A stretch of DNA of 39,228 nt from a virus. Below are positions 1-8,197 of this stretch, in pieces (position 1 is the first letter of the stretch; each line of letters starts with the position of its first letter). The notes under the pieces are model-generated. The model was not told where the DNA came from. It worked only from the letters and a program-made list of their open reading frames with translations, and did no database searches. The stretch spans positions 1-39,228 of the IMG/VR virus record IMGVR_UViG_3300037010_001530; one strand, 5' to 3'. Made by a program: the position numbers and the translations under genes.

Positions 1-126
1 TCATGGCGAAGCCCAGATTGCTCTGCTGCACGTTGGCCACCTTGGGGGCGCTGTAAAGCTGGATCAGGTGATCAAAACTCAGCGCCAGACCGTTGGTGCC
101 GCCAATCACCGAGCCCACGCCCGCCT
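1..126. repeat. Terminal direct repeat, left copy (circular closure)
   Basis: Bases 1-126 are identical to 39098-39223. The repeat lies inside the major capsid gene, and the reading frame of the gene fragment at each end is continuous when the two copies are superimposed. This is the signature of a circular or circularly permuted molecule assembled with overlapping ends, not of a biological long terminal repeat. Confidence 0.95.
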
Positions 127-1708
127 GGTTGATGATGCCGGTGGGCTGACCACCAGTACCAGAGCCAGACAGCGCAGCCAGGTCCAGGCCCAGGCCCATC
201 TGTGCCAGCAGGTCGGCCCGCGCAATCATCTCGATGGCGGGGGTGGCCTGCAGCAGCATCATGCGCGACATGACACCCCAGCTGGTGATGTTCTTCGGGC
301 TGAGCGACACCTTATCAAAGGTGGCTTCAGACTCGGTGCCAGCAGTCAGTTCACCCACCCATGAGGTAGCGGCGGCGGTGATCTGGCGTGGAATATCCAC
401 CTTGCCAACCAACCCGGTCAAAAAGCGCGCACCCAACTTGGGGGTGACCATGGCATTGCGCAAGACCTCAATCCAGTTGTCAGACAGCAACTGGGTGGCC
501 ACCATTGCACCGCCGGTACCGGTGGCACCCACGGCAAAGGGCGCACGCTGCTGCATGCCACGGCGGCCACCCACCATGTCCCAAGCGCGGGCATGTTCCT
601 GCGTGGGGGCAAACGGCAAATCTACCGGGATAAAGAAGCCGCTGCCAGAGTCACGGCCCAGTTGGCGCGCAACCTCATTGGAGACTTCGCGCTCAAACCC
701 GGCATCTTTCCAGTTGTTGCCATGAATGGCGCGGATGGCAGCCACCAAGCGGAAGCTGCGTTTTTCTTTGTCCGTCAAGTCCAGCGATACGCCTACCGGC
801 TTTTGCGCCTGGGTTTTGTCCAGCGCGTCCAGGAACGCAACGCGGGCCTGTTCGATGGTGCTGCCACCTTCGATATGCAGGGTGGCCAGCTCAGCATTGC
901 TCCAGCGATCGCCAAGGGCGCGGATGCCGTTCTGGCGTTCGCGCTCCTGGCGGCGGATCTCGTTGTAATCCGGCAAGGCCGGGGCGGGTTTGGGAGCGTC
1001 CAGAACAGCGGAATTGGAGCCGCCGCCTGCGCTGCGCTGATCGTCATGCGCTTCTTGCAGTTTGTGCTTGGGTTTCATAGTGTTTCCTTGGGTTGAAGAT
1101 TCGGCGGCTGCCGAGGACTGCGTGCGCTCGCGTGTTGCCACGTGAACGCGTGCGGGGTTGTCTGCGTCGGCGCTGCGGCCCACACCCACGGTGGGGTCGG
1201 CGGCAATGCTGAGCAGTGAAATCTCGAAGGCTTCCCACCGCTGCGCGGTGTAGGTGTCTTCATCGTTGGTGCGGGCCGGGTCGTCGGTCTCGCAGATGTA
1301 GTCGATCGCCTGGTACATAAACGACACATTGCGCAAGATGCGGTCTTGCACTTGGCTCATGGCCCAGGTGCCACGATCGTCCTTGCCAAAGCGCACCAGG
1401 GCATAACCACGCTTGTCGGCACCGATCCAGGCTTTCTCGATCACGCCCAACACGTCGTTGCGGTCATGGCCCCAGAGCAGATTGCCGCCATCGTTGAGGC
1501 GCTGCAGGTTGGCCGCGCCAGGCGCGTGCGACAGCACCTCTTGGCCAAACCAGCGGGCCACCGGGTATTCGGAGCTGAAGCTAAGTTCGCAGGTACGGGT
1601 GTCCACATCGACAACCGCCTGGGCATCAGAGCGCAGGGAAAACACCCGCTTTTGCAGGCCGAGCAAATCGCCGTCGTTGAGGCGCCGAGTTTTAAGTTCA
1701 GTGGTCAT
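1..1708 (-). CDS. Fused prohead protease-major capsid protein, N-terminal part (runs off the left edge)
   Basis: My reading of the minus strand gives one open frame from ATG 1708 to base 1 with no stop. It continues in the same frame at 39097 down to TAA 38727, giving a protein of about 692 residues. Residues 1 to about 190 resemble an HK97-type (S78/U35) prohead protease, with a GHDRNDVLG segment for the catalytic His and LRNVSF for the Ser. A charged linker follows; an internal ATG at 1078 is in frame. Then comes the HK97-fold capsid subunit, with motifs such as GSGFFIPVDLPF and LSDNWIEVLRN. Protease and capsid are normally separate genes; fused forms are known in HK97-type phages. Here one chain would supply protease, scaffold-like linker and shell. 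It starts 3 bases after the portal stop. A capsid subunit made separately from ATG 1078 is possible. Confidence 0.92.
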   Translation of the reverse strand, partial: MTTELKTRRLNDGDLLGLQKRVFSLRSDAQAVVDVDTRTCELSFSSEYPVARWFGQEVLSHAPGAANLQRLNDGGNLLWGHDRNDVLGVIEKAWIGADKRGYALVRFGKDDRGTWAMSQVQDRILRNVSFMYQAIDYICETDDPARTNDEDTYTAQRWEAFEISLLSIAADPTVGVGRSADADNPARVHVATRERTQSSAAAESSTQGNTMKPKHKLQEAHDDQRSAGGGSNSAVLDAPKPAPALPDYNEIRRQERERQNGIRALGDRWSNAELATLHIEGGSTIEQARVAFLDALDKTQAQKPVGVSLDLTDKEKRSFRLVAAIRAIHGNNWKDAGFEREVSNEVARQLGRDSGSGFFIPVDLPFAPTQEHARAWDMVGGRRGMQQRAPFAVGATGTGGAMVATQLLSDNWIEVLRNAMVTPKLGARFLTGLVGKVDIPRQITAAATSWVGELTAGTESEATFDKVSLSPKNITSWGVMSRMMLLQATPAIEMIARADLLAQMGLGLDLAALSGSGTGGQPTGIINQAGVGSVIGGTNGLALSFDHLIQLYSAPKVANVQQSNLGFAM

Positions 1709-1711
1709 GGG

Positions 1712-3436
1712 TTAGTCCTTGGCAGGGTTGGAATCGGCAGCATCAGCGGCAGGGTCTGCCGCGCCGTCGGCGGCTTCTTGGGCTTCGTTCGCAGGGGTCT
1801 CGGTGGCACCGTCTTTGCCGTCCGCAGCCGCAGCGGGATCGGGTTGCACTTGGCCCTTGTCATTGACCTGGCTGGGGTCGGTGTCGAGCACCAGGCCGTA
1901 TTGCTTGGCCAGCCTGATTTCGGTTTGGCGGCGTTTGCAGTAGTCTTCAAAGTCGTCACCCTGTTCGGCATGCACATCGGCCAGGGTCTTGAAACCTGAG
2001 CGCACATCGCTTTTGGCGGCAGCACCTTCTTTGGCTGGCTCTACCCACTGCCAGCCACGCGGGGCCCAGCGAATGGTCTGGTAGATCTCAGGCGTGGTCT
2101 CGTAAGCGGGCAGACTGAGCGCGCCACACAGCACGGCCATCTCCAGCCAGGCTTCATACACGGGCTGGCACAGGGTCTCGATCAGCCAGTCCTGCAGGAT
2201 GCGCCACAGGTCGCGGTCATCGAGTAATGCCAGTCGCGAGCTGGAATAGTTGCTTTGGCTGTAGTCGCGGCTCAGGCTTTCATAACTGACACCGACACCG
2301 GCTGCGACAGAGCGCAACATGTAGCGCATGAACGGGTCCATGGCCGCGTTAGGTCGCGACGGGTTGAAGCCTTGAAACGTTTCACCAGGCGCGAGGTCCA
2401 TGATGATGCCGGGCGCCATGTCGGTGACGCGTTCGCCATCCATCACGTCGTCTGCATCGTCAGCACCATCACCAGGAATATCGACTTCGGGTTTTTGCCG
2501 AAAGCCCATGACGGCAGCGCTGGCACGCGCCGCAATAATTTCTGCCTCTTCGTAGCCGCCCATGTGGCGCAGCTTCAGCAAGGTGGCATGCATCCACGGC
2601 ACGCCCCTGGTCTGATACGGGCGGTCAAACAGCGCCACGTGAATGATTTCATCAGCCGGTACGCGGATGTAGCTTTGGCTGGCCAGCGTGGCAGCGGCCA
2701 TGTTGTCACCAGGATGGCGCGGGTAAAGCCAGTACGCTACCGGGCGTTGCCACTGATCGACCTCGACCCCCATGCGGATCTCATTGCCGTTGTTGCCGGT
2801 CTTGCCGTTCCAGGTCTCGACGATTTGGTCGGCTTCGATCAGCTCCAGGCCAAAGGGCACTCGGCTGTCACCAAATTTTTGACGGACGATGCGCACCAGC
2901 ACCTCGCCACTTTCAAACACGCCTTGCATCACCAGCTGCAGAAGACGGGCCCAGCTCAGTTTGCCGGCGGTGTGAATGCGTTTGGCCTTAATCGAGTGGG
3001 TCCACAGGGCCTCAATGGCATCGTTGGCCTTGTCGTCAAACGCATCGCCGCGCCGCTTTTTGACCTGCGACTGCAGGTTGATGCCACGGCCCACCACGTT
3101 GATCATCACCGTGCGCTTGGCATTTTTGGCGTACTCGTTGTCACGGCACAGTTGGCGACTGCGGTTGCGCAAGGGGCGCAGGCTGGTCACCAGTTCGCTA
3201 TCAGCACTGGTGCCGGCTGCTACCCAGTCGGCGGTGGTGCGGCCAAACTGGGCGCCGCCGTACATGCGCTGGGCACGGGCGGTGGTCTGGGCCTGCTGCA
3301 GCGCACGGGTAGATTTGGTCAGGCGCAAATGCTCCGGGCCGTGCTGGGTACGCCAGGCATCAAGCAGCCCTGACGAATGAACACCTGGGTGGGAGGGCAT
3401 CACGCGGCGCAGAGCCATGGGCTGGAGGGCATTCAT
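1712..3436 (-). CDS. Portal protein, lambda gpB family
   Basis: A 574-residue protein that forms the dodecameric DNA channel at the capsid vertex. The body fits lambda-type portals (Phage_portal_2). An N-terminal segment with RNRSRQLCRDNEYAKNAKR precedes the NVVGRGINLQSQ segment, followed by the stem/wing core with LIEADQIVETWNGK and GVSYESLSRDYSQSNYSSSR, a signature region of this family. The C-terminal about 70 residues are acidic and Ala/Pro-rich. Its start overlaps the stop of the gpW-like gene by ATGA, and the protease-capsid fusion starts 3 bases after its stop, matching the lambda order A-W-B-C. Length is close to the lambda portal (533). Confidence 0.95.
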   Translation of the reverse strand: MNALQPMALRRVMPSHPGVHSSGLLDAWRTQHGPEHLRLTKSTRALQQAQTTARAQRMYGGAQFGRTTADWVAAGTSADSELVTSLRPLRNRSRQLCRDNEYAKNAKRTVMINVVGRGINLQSQVKKRRGDAFDDKANDAIEALWTHSIKAKRIHTAGKLSWARLLQLVMQGVFESGEVLVRIVRQKFGDSRVPFGLELIEADQIVETWNGKTGNNGNEIRMGVEVDQWQRPVAYWLYPRHPGDNMAAATLASQSYIRVPADEIIHVALFDRPYQTRGVPWMHATLLKLRHMGGYEEAEIIAARASAAVMGFRQKPEVDIPGDGADDADDVMDGERVTDMAPGIIMDLAPGETFQGFNPSRPNAAMDPFMRYMLRSVAAGVGVSYESLSRDYSQSNYSSSRLALLDDRDLWRILQDWLIETLCQPVYEAWLEMAVLCGALSLPAYETTPEIYQTIRWAPRGWQWVEPAKEGAAAKSDVRSGFKTLADVHAEQGDDFEDYCKRRQTEIRLAKQYGLVLDTDPSQVNDKGQVQPDPAAAADGKDGATETPANEAQEAADGAADPAADAADSNPAKD

Positions 3437-4017
3437 ACAAACCTCACACTGGTTCGGCCGGGGTTACCAAGGCCATTGGCAGCGGATGCGGCATGCTTTT
3501 CACGCGCCACAATGCGCAGGCAGCGTTGTTCCATTTGGATCAAGGCGGCCATGGGTTCTTTCTTCAGCGAGCGGGTGCCAATGGTGTATTCCAGCGTGGC
3601 ACCCCCACTGATGCGGGCGGTCATCTCGGCCCGCACTGCAGCCAAATCCTGCTCTGCCTGGCTGCGACCATCAAAGGTGTTGCTGGTGATCAAGCCCAAC
3701 AGATTGGGTTTGACCAACAGGGTGCCGGTGCCCGCGGTAACACGCACGCCCGCCTTGGTAGCAATGGCCTGCCAGTACCAGGTGAGCTGCGTGCTGCCGG
3801 TGTTGAGCGCAGCAGTCTGCGCTGTGGTCAGTGAGGTTTTCCAGCCGGTACCACTGGCCACCGCGACCACATCTACATTGCCGCCCACCAGCGTGCCACG
3901 CAGTGAGTAACCCAGCGCATAGTTGCCACTGTCCACAGGCGTGCCAAGGCCGTCTGCAAATGCAGTATCAATCCAGCTCGCGCTGTCACCGGCAGTGATG
4001 ATGGAAGGAATACGCAT
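3433..4017 (-). CDS. gpW-like head-tail joining protein with an extra N-terminal domain
   Basis: 194 residues between terminase and portal, the position of lambda gene W. The C-terminal about 65 residues (around 117-180: SQAEQDLAAVRAEMTARIS, then a beta-hairpin GATLEYTIGTRSLKKEP, then MAALIQMEQRC) have the helix/hairpin/helix layout and residue pattern of gpW. That protein plugs the portal after packaging and prepares it for the tail connector. Lambda gpW is only 68 residues. The extra about 110 N-terminal residues are Gly/Thr/Val-rich, probably beta-structured, and I do not recognise them. It overlaps the portal start by 4 bases. The gpW assignment rests on pattern and position. Confidence 0.7.
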   Translation of the reverse strand: MRIPSIITAGDSASWIDTAFADGLGTPVDSGNYALGYSLRGTLVGGNVDVVAVASGTGWKTSLTTAQTAALNTGSTQLTWYWQAIATKAGVRVTAGTGTLLVKPNLLGLITSNTFDGRSQAEQDLAAVRAEMTARISGGATLEYTIGTRSLKKEPMAALIQMEQRCLRIVAREKHAASAANGLGNPGRTSVRFV

Positions 4018-4022
4018 GGGCT

Positions 4023-6173
4023 CTACCAGGTGTTGATGCTGAAACCACCACGGCCTGACGGACGCGATGAACGGCGGGTTTTCTGCGGTGCATGCGCAGG
4101 TTTTGCCGGCGCAGGTGGCACGTGTGCAGACGTCTGCACGGGTTCCGGTACGGCTTCGCGCTTGCCAGGCGCCGGGTTATCCGTTCCCTCGTTCAAGCTG
4201 TTGTCAGCTTCGGCTGGCGGGGGGGTTATGGGTTCCGGCTCGGTCAGCAAGGTGCGCTGGCGGAGCCGCGATTCATAGGCGGCCCAGTGGCCGTCCTTCA
4301 TCAGATTTGTTTTCAGGGAGCGGGCGGCATGCAGGGCATACACCTCGCAGTCAAGCGCTTCGTTGCGCACGCCAGCGCGCTTTTGCCAGACCTTTTTGTT
4401 TTTGATCGTGCGGTGCGGGGCCTTGACTTCACTGACCAGTTGGTCCCAGTAGTCAGACCGCACCCCGGCATACCAGTGCAAACGTCCGGCGCCGCTGCCA
4501 ACCAGCTTCAACCGGTTTTCAATGATCGTGTCTTTGGCCCGGCTGGTGCCCACCTGGAAGGCCTGAAGGCCAAATTTAGCTGCCTTGTTTTTCCGGTTCA
4601 AATCCACCGTCTTGGGGGTGCTGAAAATCTCGCGCCGGTCATCCGTTGATTCAGACGCGCCCTTGATCGCCATGAGCTTGCGGTGCCGCCGAATCCGCAC
4701 AAAGGCATACACCGCTTCGGTGGATGCGCCGTCGCCGCTGTCGATACTGGCCGCGCTGATGCGCATCGTGGCCCCGCTGACATGCGTGACCTCCCCATCC
4801 AGTAGCCGATCCAGATCCAGCCAGGCCCCGGCATTGGCCACCAGCGTGCTGCCAAACAGTTCACCCCAGTACACCAGCCAACTTTCTTCACCCTTGCCCC
4901 AGGCGCGAATGACCACGGCCAGGCGGTCATGTTGCACGTCTACCCCGGCGGTCAGAATCAGGCCGCCCCAGGGCACCGTCAATTCGTTGTAGCTCTCAGC
5001 CCGGCGGCGCAGATCGTCGGCTTCAGGGGTGTCGGTCTTGTACTCGTAGGGCTCACCCTTGGAGCTGTTGGTGAACGCGATCATCGACCCCGGGTCGCCC
5101 TGCTCCATCTCGTGCAGCGCAATCAGGTATTTCTCGACCAGGCGCGACATGTTCGATTCTTTGAACGGGCTGTAAAGCTCATTCAAATAGAACCCGGCCA
5201 CCCCGCGAAACTCTGCTGTGGCACGCCAGCCAAACCCCAGTTCTTCAGCGCGGCGGATGTTGCGGCTTTTCTGGGCATCGTTCCAAAGGCTGCCACAGTG
5301 CGGGCAGGTGTAGGCGGCCGTCTCAGGCCGCGCATTGCCAAACACGGCGTGCGGCATCTTGTCGTCGCTGGTCCACTTCACGTTGTCCCAGTGCAGCGCA
5401 TGGGCTTCGCCGCAGTCATGGCACGGCACTTCAAAGTAGCGCTTGTCGCTGATCTCCATCTCAGCATCAATTGAGCTGATGCCCTTGATGCTGGGTGTGC
5501 CACCGGCCAGTATCTTGTGGTCGTGAAATGTTTTTACCCGCTCTTCGGCGAGCTTGATCGAGTCGCCCTGCCCGCTGATATTCAGGTTGCAATCGTCGGG
5601 TTCTTCCACCACGATGCGCTTGAACGGTGTGGACTTCACACCGCCGGTGCTGTTGGAACCAAACAGTTTCAGGAAGCCACCAGGGAAACGCTTGCGGTTT
5701 TGCGTGTTGTCCAACGTACGGGTCTTGACGTTCACCAGGTCGTTGAGCACCGGCGAGGCCTCGATCATCGGCAGCAACTTTTCGACGTTGTAATCTTTGG
5801 CCGTCTGGTCCCGCGGGAACATGATCCCGATCGGGGCCGGGTCCATATGGATGGTGTAGCCCAGATAGTTGTTGACCACACCATCAGTCCAACCCACCTG
5901 GGCGCTTTTTCGGCACACGATCTTGCGCACGCTGCGGTTGTTGATGCTCTCCAGGATGCCGCGCAGATACGGCGTGATCGCCAGGCTGTAGCGGCCCGGC
6001 ATGGCCGATGTGTCCGCGCTCAGGTAGCGATATTTCTCAGCCCACTCAGCGACTGAAATCTTCGGTGGCGGCGCCAGTTTGGCGCACGCCCGACGCAGCA
6101 GCCGACGCAGCGCTGGCTGCTGCGGCTGCGACATCGTCGGGGTCGAACTTGCTGAGTTTGGTAAGAAATTCAT
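4023..6173 (-). CDS. terL: Terminase large subunit, GpA family
   Basis: 716 residues. This is the motor and nuclease that cuts concatemers and pumps DNA into proheads. A GpA-type P-loop, KSAQVGWT, lies at residues 89-96 and the probable Walker B VVEEPDD at about 188-194. A zinc-ribbon pair (CHDCG ... CPHCG, about 250-295) is typical of lambda-type large subunits. The nuclease half begins near GVDVQHDRLAVVIRAWG. The last about 80 residues are a Pro/Ala/basic tail that varies between relatives. The N-terminus overlaps the small-subunit gene by 128 bases in another frame. A second start at 6134 would shorten the overlap, and neither has a clear ribosome-binding site. GpA-type motors usually work on cos genomes. 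Confidence 0.95.
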   Translation of the reverse strand: MNFLPNSASSTPTMSQPQQPALRRLLRRACAKLAPPPKISVAEWAEKYRYLSADTSAMPGRYSLAITPYLRGILESINNRSVRKIVCRKSAQVGWTDGVVNNYLGYTIHMDPAPIGIMFPRDQTAKDYNVEKLLPMIEASPVLNDLVNVKTRTLDNTQNRKRFPGGFLKLFGSNSTGGVKSTPFKRIVVEEPDDCNLNISGQGDSIKLAEERVKTFHDHKILAGGTPSIKGISSIDAEMEISDKRYFEVPCHDCGEAHALHWDNVKWTSDDKMPHAVFGNARPETAAYTCPHCGSLWNDAQKSRNIRRAEELGFGWRATAEFRGVAGFYLNELYSPFKESNMSRLVEKYLIALHEMEQGDPGSMIAFTNSSKGEPYEYKTDTPEADDLRRRAESYNELTVPWGGLILTAGVDVQHDRLAVVIRAWGKGEESWLVYWGELFGSTLVANAGAWLDLDRLLDGEVTHVSGATMRISAASIDSGDGASTEAVYAFVRIRRHRKLMAIKGASESTDDRREIFSTPKTVDLNRKNKAAKFGLQAFQVGTSRAKDTIIENRLKLVGSGAGRLHWYAGVRSDYWDQLVSEVKAPHRTIKNKKVWQKRAGVRNEALDCEVYALHAARSLKTNLMKDGHWAAYESRLRQRTLLTEPEPITPPPAEADNSLNEGTDNPAPGKREAVPEPVQTSAHVPPAPAKPAHAPQKTRRSSRPSGRGGFSINTW

Positions 6174-6588
6174 CGAATGTGTCTGCCAACATGTCGCGTT
6201 TAGCGTCCACGCCTTCCATGGTTTCCAGCAAGTGAGCCAGGCGATCCGGCTCAGAACGCAGATAGGTTTTGGCTGACACCACCAGCGCTGTCCACGCCGG
6301 CTCGATCTGTTCGACGGGTATCAGTAGCCCGCGCTTTTCGGCGATGCGCATCTCCACTTCATCTGCCTGCAGGCGGGCCAGTCGATCACGCACACCTTCG
6401 ACACCCACTTTGTTCAGCTCGCGTTGCACGTACCAGGTGATCACGACCTCGGTGTCATATTCATTGGCCTGACCCCGTGCACCTTTGGTTTTGATTGGCA
6501 GATCACCATCGTTCTGCCACTCGGTCAACGTGCGTTCGCTCACTCCAAAAATTTCCGCCAACTCGGATTTGTTAACGCTCTTTCCCAT
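6046..6588 (-). CDS. terS: Terminase small subunit, lambda Nu1-like
   Basis: 180 residues from ATG 6588, chosen because GAAGGGGG lies just upstream and because the protein then begins like lambda Nu1 (MGKSVNKSELAEIFGVSERT against MEVNKKQLADIFG). The frame is open 72 codons further upstream (to 6804), but that part is low-complexity and overlaps the gpZ-like gene. Residues 5-45 form the winged helix-turn-helix that binds cos DNA. A central helical region (about 60-100) and an Ala-rich C-terminus that should contact the large subunit follow. It acts as a DNA-recognition oligomer at the start of packaging. Confidence 0.9.
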   Translation of the reverse strand: MGKSVNKSELAEIFGVSERTLTEWQNDGDLPIKTKGARGQANEYDTEVVITWYVQRELNKVGVEGVRDRLARLQADEVEMRIAEKRGLLIPVEQIEPAWTALVVSAKTYLRSEPDRLAHLLETMEGVDAKRDMLADTFDEFLTKLSKFDPDDVAAAAASAASAAASGVRQTGAATEDFSR

Positions 6589-6755
6589 GCCACCCCCTTC
6601 AAGATTTATTGCCGCAGAAATCGAATCTGACTTTGCAGGGAGCGAATCTGTGGCTGCAGGAAGCGAAGGAAGGAAGTCGGCAACCCCTTCACATCTGGAT
6701 TTTTTTCGCGGTCTTCGTGCCCGCAGGGGGCTGAGCTGGGGAAGGACCCGGGAAT
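6589..6755. other. Candidate cos region upstream of the small terminase gene
   Basis: A 167-bp gap between gpZ-like and terS. It holds two 18-bp direct repeats, CGAATCTGACTTTGCAGG (6622-6639) and CGAATCTGTGGCTGCAGG (6643-6660), with 14 of 18 bases equal and a 21-bp period. They resemble the R sites to which lambda Nu1 binds in cosB. A GC-rich stretch with CCCGGG follows at 6718-6752. In lambda, cos lies immediately upstream of Nu1, so position and repeats agree. The nick site itself cannot be named from sequence. Confidence 0.45.
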
Positions 6756-7358
6756 TTATTCGACGGGCAAGGGGCTCTGCTTGGGTAGGCGCTTGAGCAG
6801 CCATGCATGTTCATGCTCAAGGATGACAGGGAAGCGATCCGTGATCAGTGTGACCATGGCCTGGGCCACTGCCTTGCTTGCCATGCCATCAGGGATGCTG
6901 GGCCCATATAGCTTGCGAATGGGTAAGCCACTCCATTGCGCCTTTCCGTTCTTGATGACCTTTTTGTGTTTGCCACCCGGTTCTCGCAATAGCACTTGCG
7001 GTCCGTTCTTGGTATTGGCAATGAACGCGTGGGATATGGCCTTTCGACCATTCAACACATCGACAGAAACACCGGCACCGACTTGCTTTGCCCCATATTT
7101 GATCAGCGCTATGGGTCGCCCACTGGCGACGGCATCAGCCCTCAAACGACCAGAGCTAGCACGATTGATGCGGATAGCTTTCTTGATGTCACTGATCTTC
7201 AGCTTGTACCCAGCATCCCGCACCTCACGTGCAGCACGCACTTTGATTTGGCCCACCATCTTATTCAATGCCCGTACGACCGCAGGCCTGGTTTCTTTGG
7301 CTGCAGCATCAAGCTCAGCGATCACATCCTTGATGTTGGTGGTATGAGAGAACTTCAT
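6756..7358 (-). CDS. Minor tail protein Z-like (gpZ family)
   Basis: 200 residues from ATG 7358 (GGTGG 6 bases upstream; an in-frame ATG at 7364 is the alternative). The N-terminal half, with RPAVVRALNKMVGQIKVRAA, then EVRDAGYKLKISDIKKAIRI, matches the prophage minor tail protein Z family. Members help complete the tail end that joins the head or otherwise mature the tail. In lambda Z follows the head-joining genes; here it is the first gene of the late operon, ahead of the terminase genes. The basic, Gly-rich middle (FVxNTKNG-like region, then LREPGGKHKK) is also typical of the family. Confidence 0.75.
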   Translation of the reverse strand: MKFSHTTNIKDVIAELDAAAKETRPAVVRALNKMVGQIKVRAAREVRDAGYKLKISDIKKAIRINRASSGRLRADAVASGRPIALIKYGAKQVGAGVSVDVLNGRKAISHAFIANTKNGPQVLLREPGGKHKKVIKNGKAQWSGLPIRKLYGPSIPDGMASKAVAQAMVTLITDRFPVILEHEHAWLLKRLPKQSPLPVE

Positions 7359-7375
7359 AGACATCCACCAAGAGA

Positions 7376-7423
7376 AAGACCGACACAGGCAGGTGGTGTT
7401 GGGGGGACTGCCAGGTCGGTCTT
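7376..7423 (-). terminator. Hairpin between the Q-like gene and the late operon (tR'-like)
   Basis: On the minus strand AAGACCGAC (7423-7415) pairs perfectly with GTCGGTCTT (7384-7376), with further imperfect pairing inside. The pyrimidine run TCTCTT follows. It lies just downstream of a candidate promoter and just upstream of the first late gene. This is where lambda has the terminator that Q overrides. The U-tract is weak, so termination may be partial. Confidence 0.5.
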
Positions 7424-7482
7424 CAGAGAAACATCAAACCACTGCTCTTCACCGGTCAAGGCAAAACCACAGCGTGCCTTAA

Positions 7483-7510
7483 TTTATCAGAAACGTTTTA
7501 CTGTTCACAA
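7483..7510 (-). promoter_or_regulatory. Candidate late promoter
   Basis: On the minus strand, TTGTGA (7510-7505) and GATAAA (7488-7483) are separated by 16 bases. The site lies directly after the Q-like gene and about 60 bases before the hairpin at 7423-7376. The match to sigma-70 boxes is moderate. Support comes mainly from its position. Confidence 0.4.
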
Positions 7511-7511
7511 T

Positions 7512-7865
7512 TCATTTTGCAAGGGGTATGCGATCAGGCCTAGGGCGGGCCGCATAACTGCTTTGAATCTCGTGGAGCCGGGCATAGAGGGTGCGCAAGG
7601 ACATTTGGAGTACTCGCGCATTCTGCACAGCCGTATGGGGTGTGCAATACACCTCTACCAGGATGCGTTGCTGTTCGGGGCTCAAAGACATCACCCAGTC
7701 ATGGGTGCGGCTGCAATCGATGCTGGCCACCGGCACGATTGATGTTGCGTGGCCGCCACCGCCCACTGATCCCCAGCATGCCGACAGACCACGGCTGCCA
7801 ATACCCCGGTTGTTTTGCAACCATTCACCCCAGTTCAAAAACTTTTTGTCAATCCACTGAATCAT
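7512..7865 (-). CDS. Q-like late antiterminator / regulator
   Basis: 117 residues from ATG 7865, which overlaps the preceding stop as TGATG; the longer frame upstream is out of operon register. The N-terminus has the pattern WGEWLQNNRG...GLSACWG. The C-terminus, SLSPEQQRILVEVYCT then ARVLQMSLRTLYARLHE, is a sigma-region-4-like helix-turn-helix. Both recall the Q-type antitermination proteins and related phage late regulators. Such proteins load on RNA polymerase paused near the late promoter and let it read through the following terminator. Its place directly before the late promoter and hairpin agrees with this role. The family is assigned by pattern, so a plain DNA-binding activator is possible. 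Confidence 0.65.
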   Translation of the reverse strand: MIQWIDKKFLNWGEWLQNNRGIGSRGLSACWGSVGGGGHATSIVPVASIDCSRTHDWVMSLSPEQQRILVEVYCTPHTAVQNARVLQMSLRTLYARLHEIQSSYAARPRPDRIPLAK

Positions 7866-8197
7866 CAGCCGCCCCGATGCCGTTTGGCGAACGCCTTCAT
7901 GGCCCACCCGGGCACACCTATGCAAAACCCGTTTTCCTCCCAGTCAATCCAGCCATGCCCACGTCGGTACACAGCTCTGACCGCCTCATAGTCATCAGCA
8001 TCAAAAGCACGTCGCAGGTCGATACTGGCTTTCACCTGCAATTGGACACGTTCACGTCCAAACTGGCCCGAAAAATCCTGCAACATAGTTGCCAGTTGAG
8101 GCATCTGTTCCTTGATGTTTGTTGGCTGCGGCTTCAATCCGGCCACTTCGTCACTATTGCGGTCGTGGTGCTGGCCGTCGCAAGTTGTTGATTCCAT
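7865..8197 (-). CDS. Hypothetical phage protein
   Basis: 110 residues, soluble, no signal or TM segment. A helical middle (MPQLATMLQDFSGQFGRERV) precedes a conserved-looking C-terminus (DLRRAFDADDYEAVRAVYRR, then GWIDWEENGFCIGVP). The start is supported by AAAAAGG just upstream of ATG 8197, with TAA between them belonging to the questionable frame before it. It overlaps the Q-like gene by one base, so the two are probably translated together. I do not recognise a function. Confidence 0.7.
   Translation of the reverse strand: MESTTCDGQHHDRNSDEVAGLKPQPTNIKEQMPQLATMLQDFSGQFGRERVQLQVKASIDLRRAFDADDYEAVRAVYRRGHGWIDWEENGFCIGVPGWAMKAFAKRHRGG

Noticed and set aside
2255-3373. 372-residue plus-strand frame opposite the portal gene
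   Set aside because: Complement shadow of a GC-rich gene with a strong family match on the other strand; no ribosome-binding site and no family pattern.
6589-6804. Longer N-terminus for the small terminase (start at 6804)
   Set aside because: The added 72 residues are low-complexity, overlap the gpZ-like gene and cover the candidate cos repeats; ATG 6588 has a strong ribosome-binding site and the Nu1-like start.
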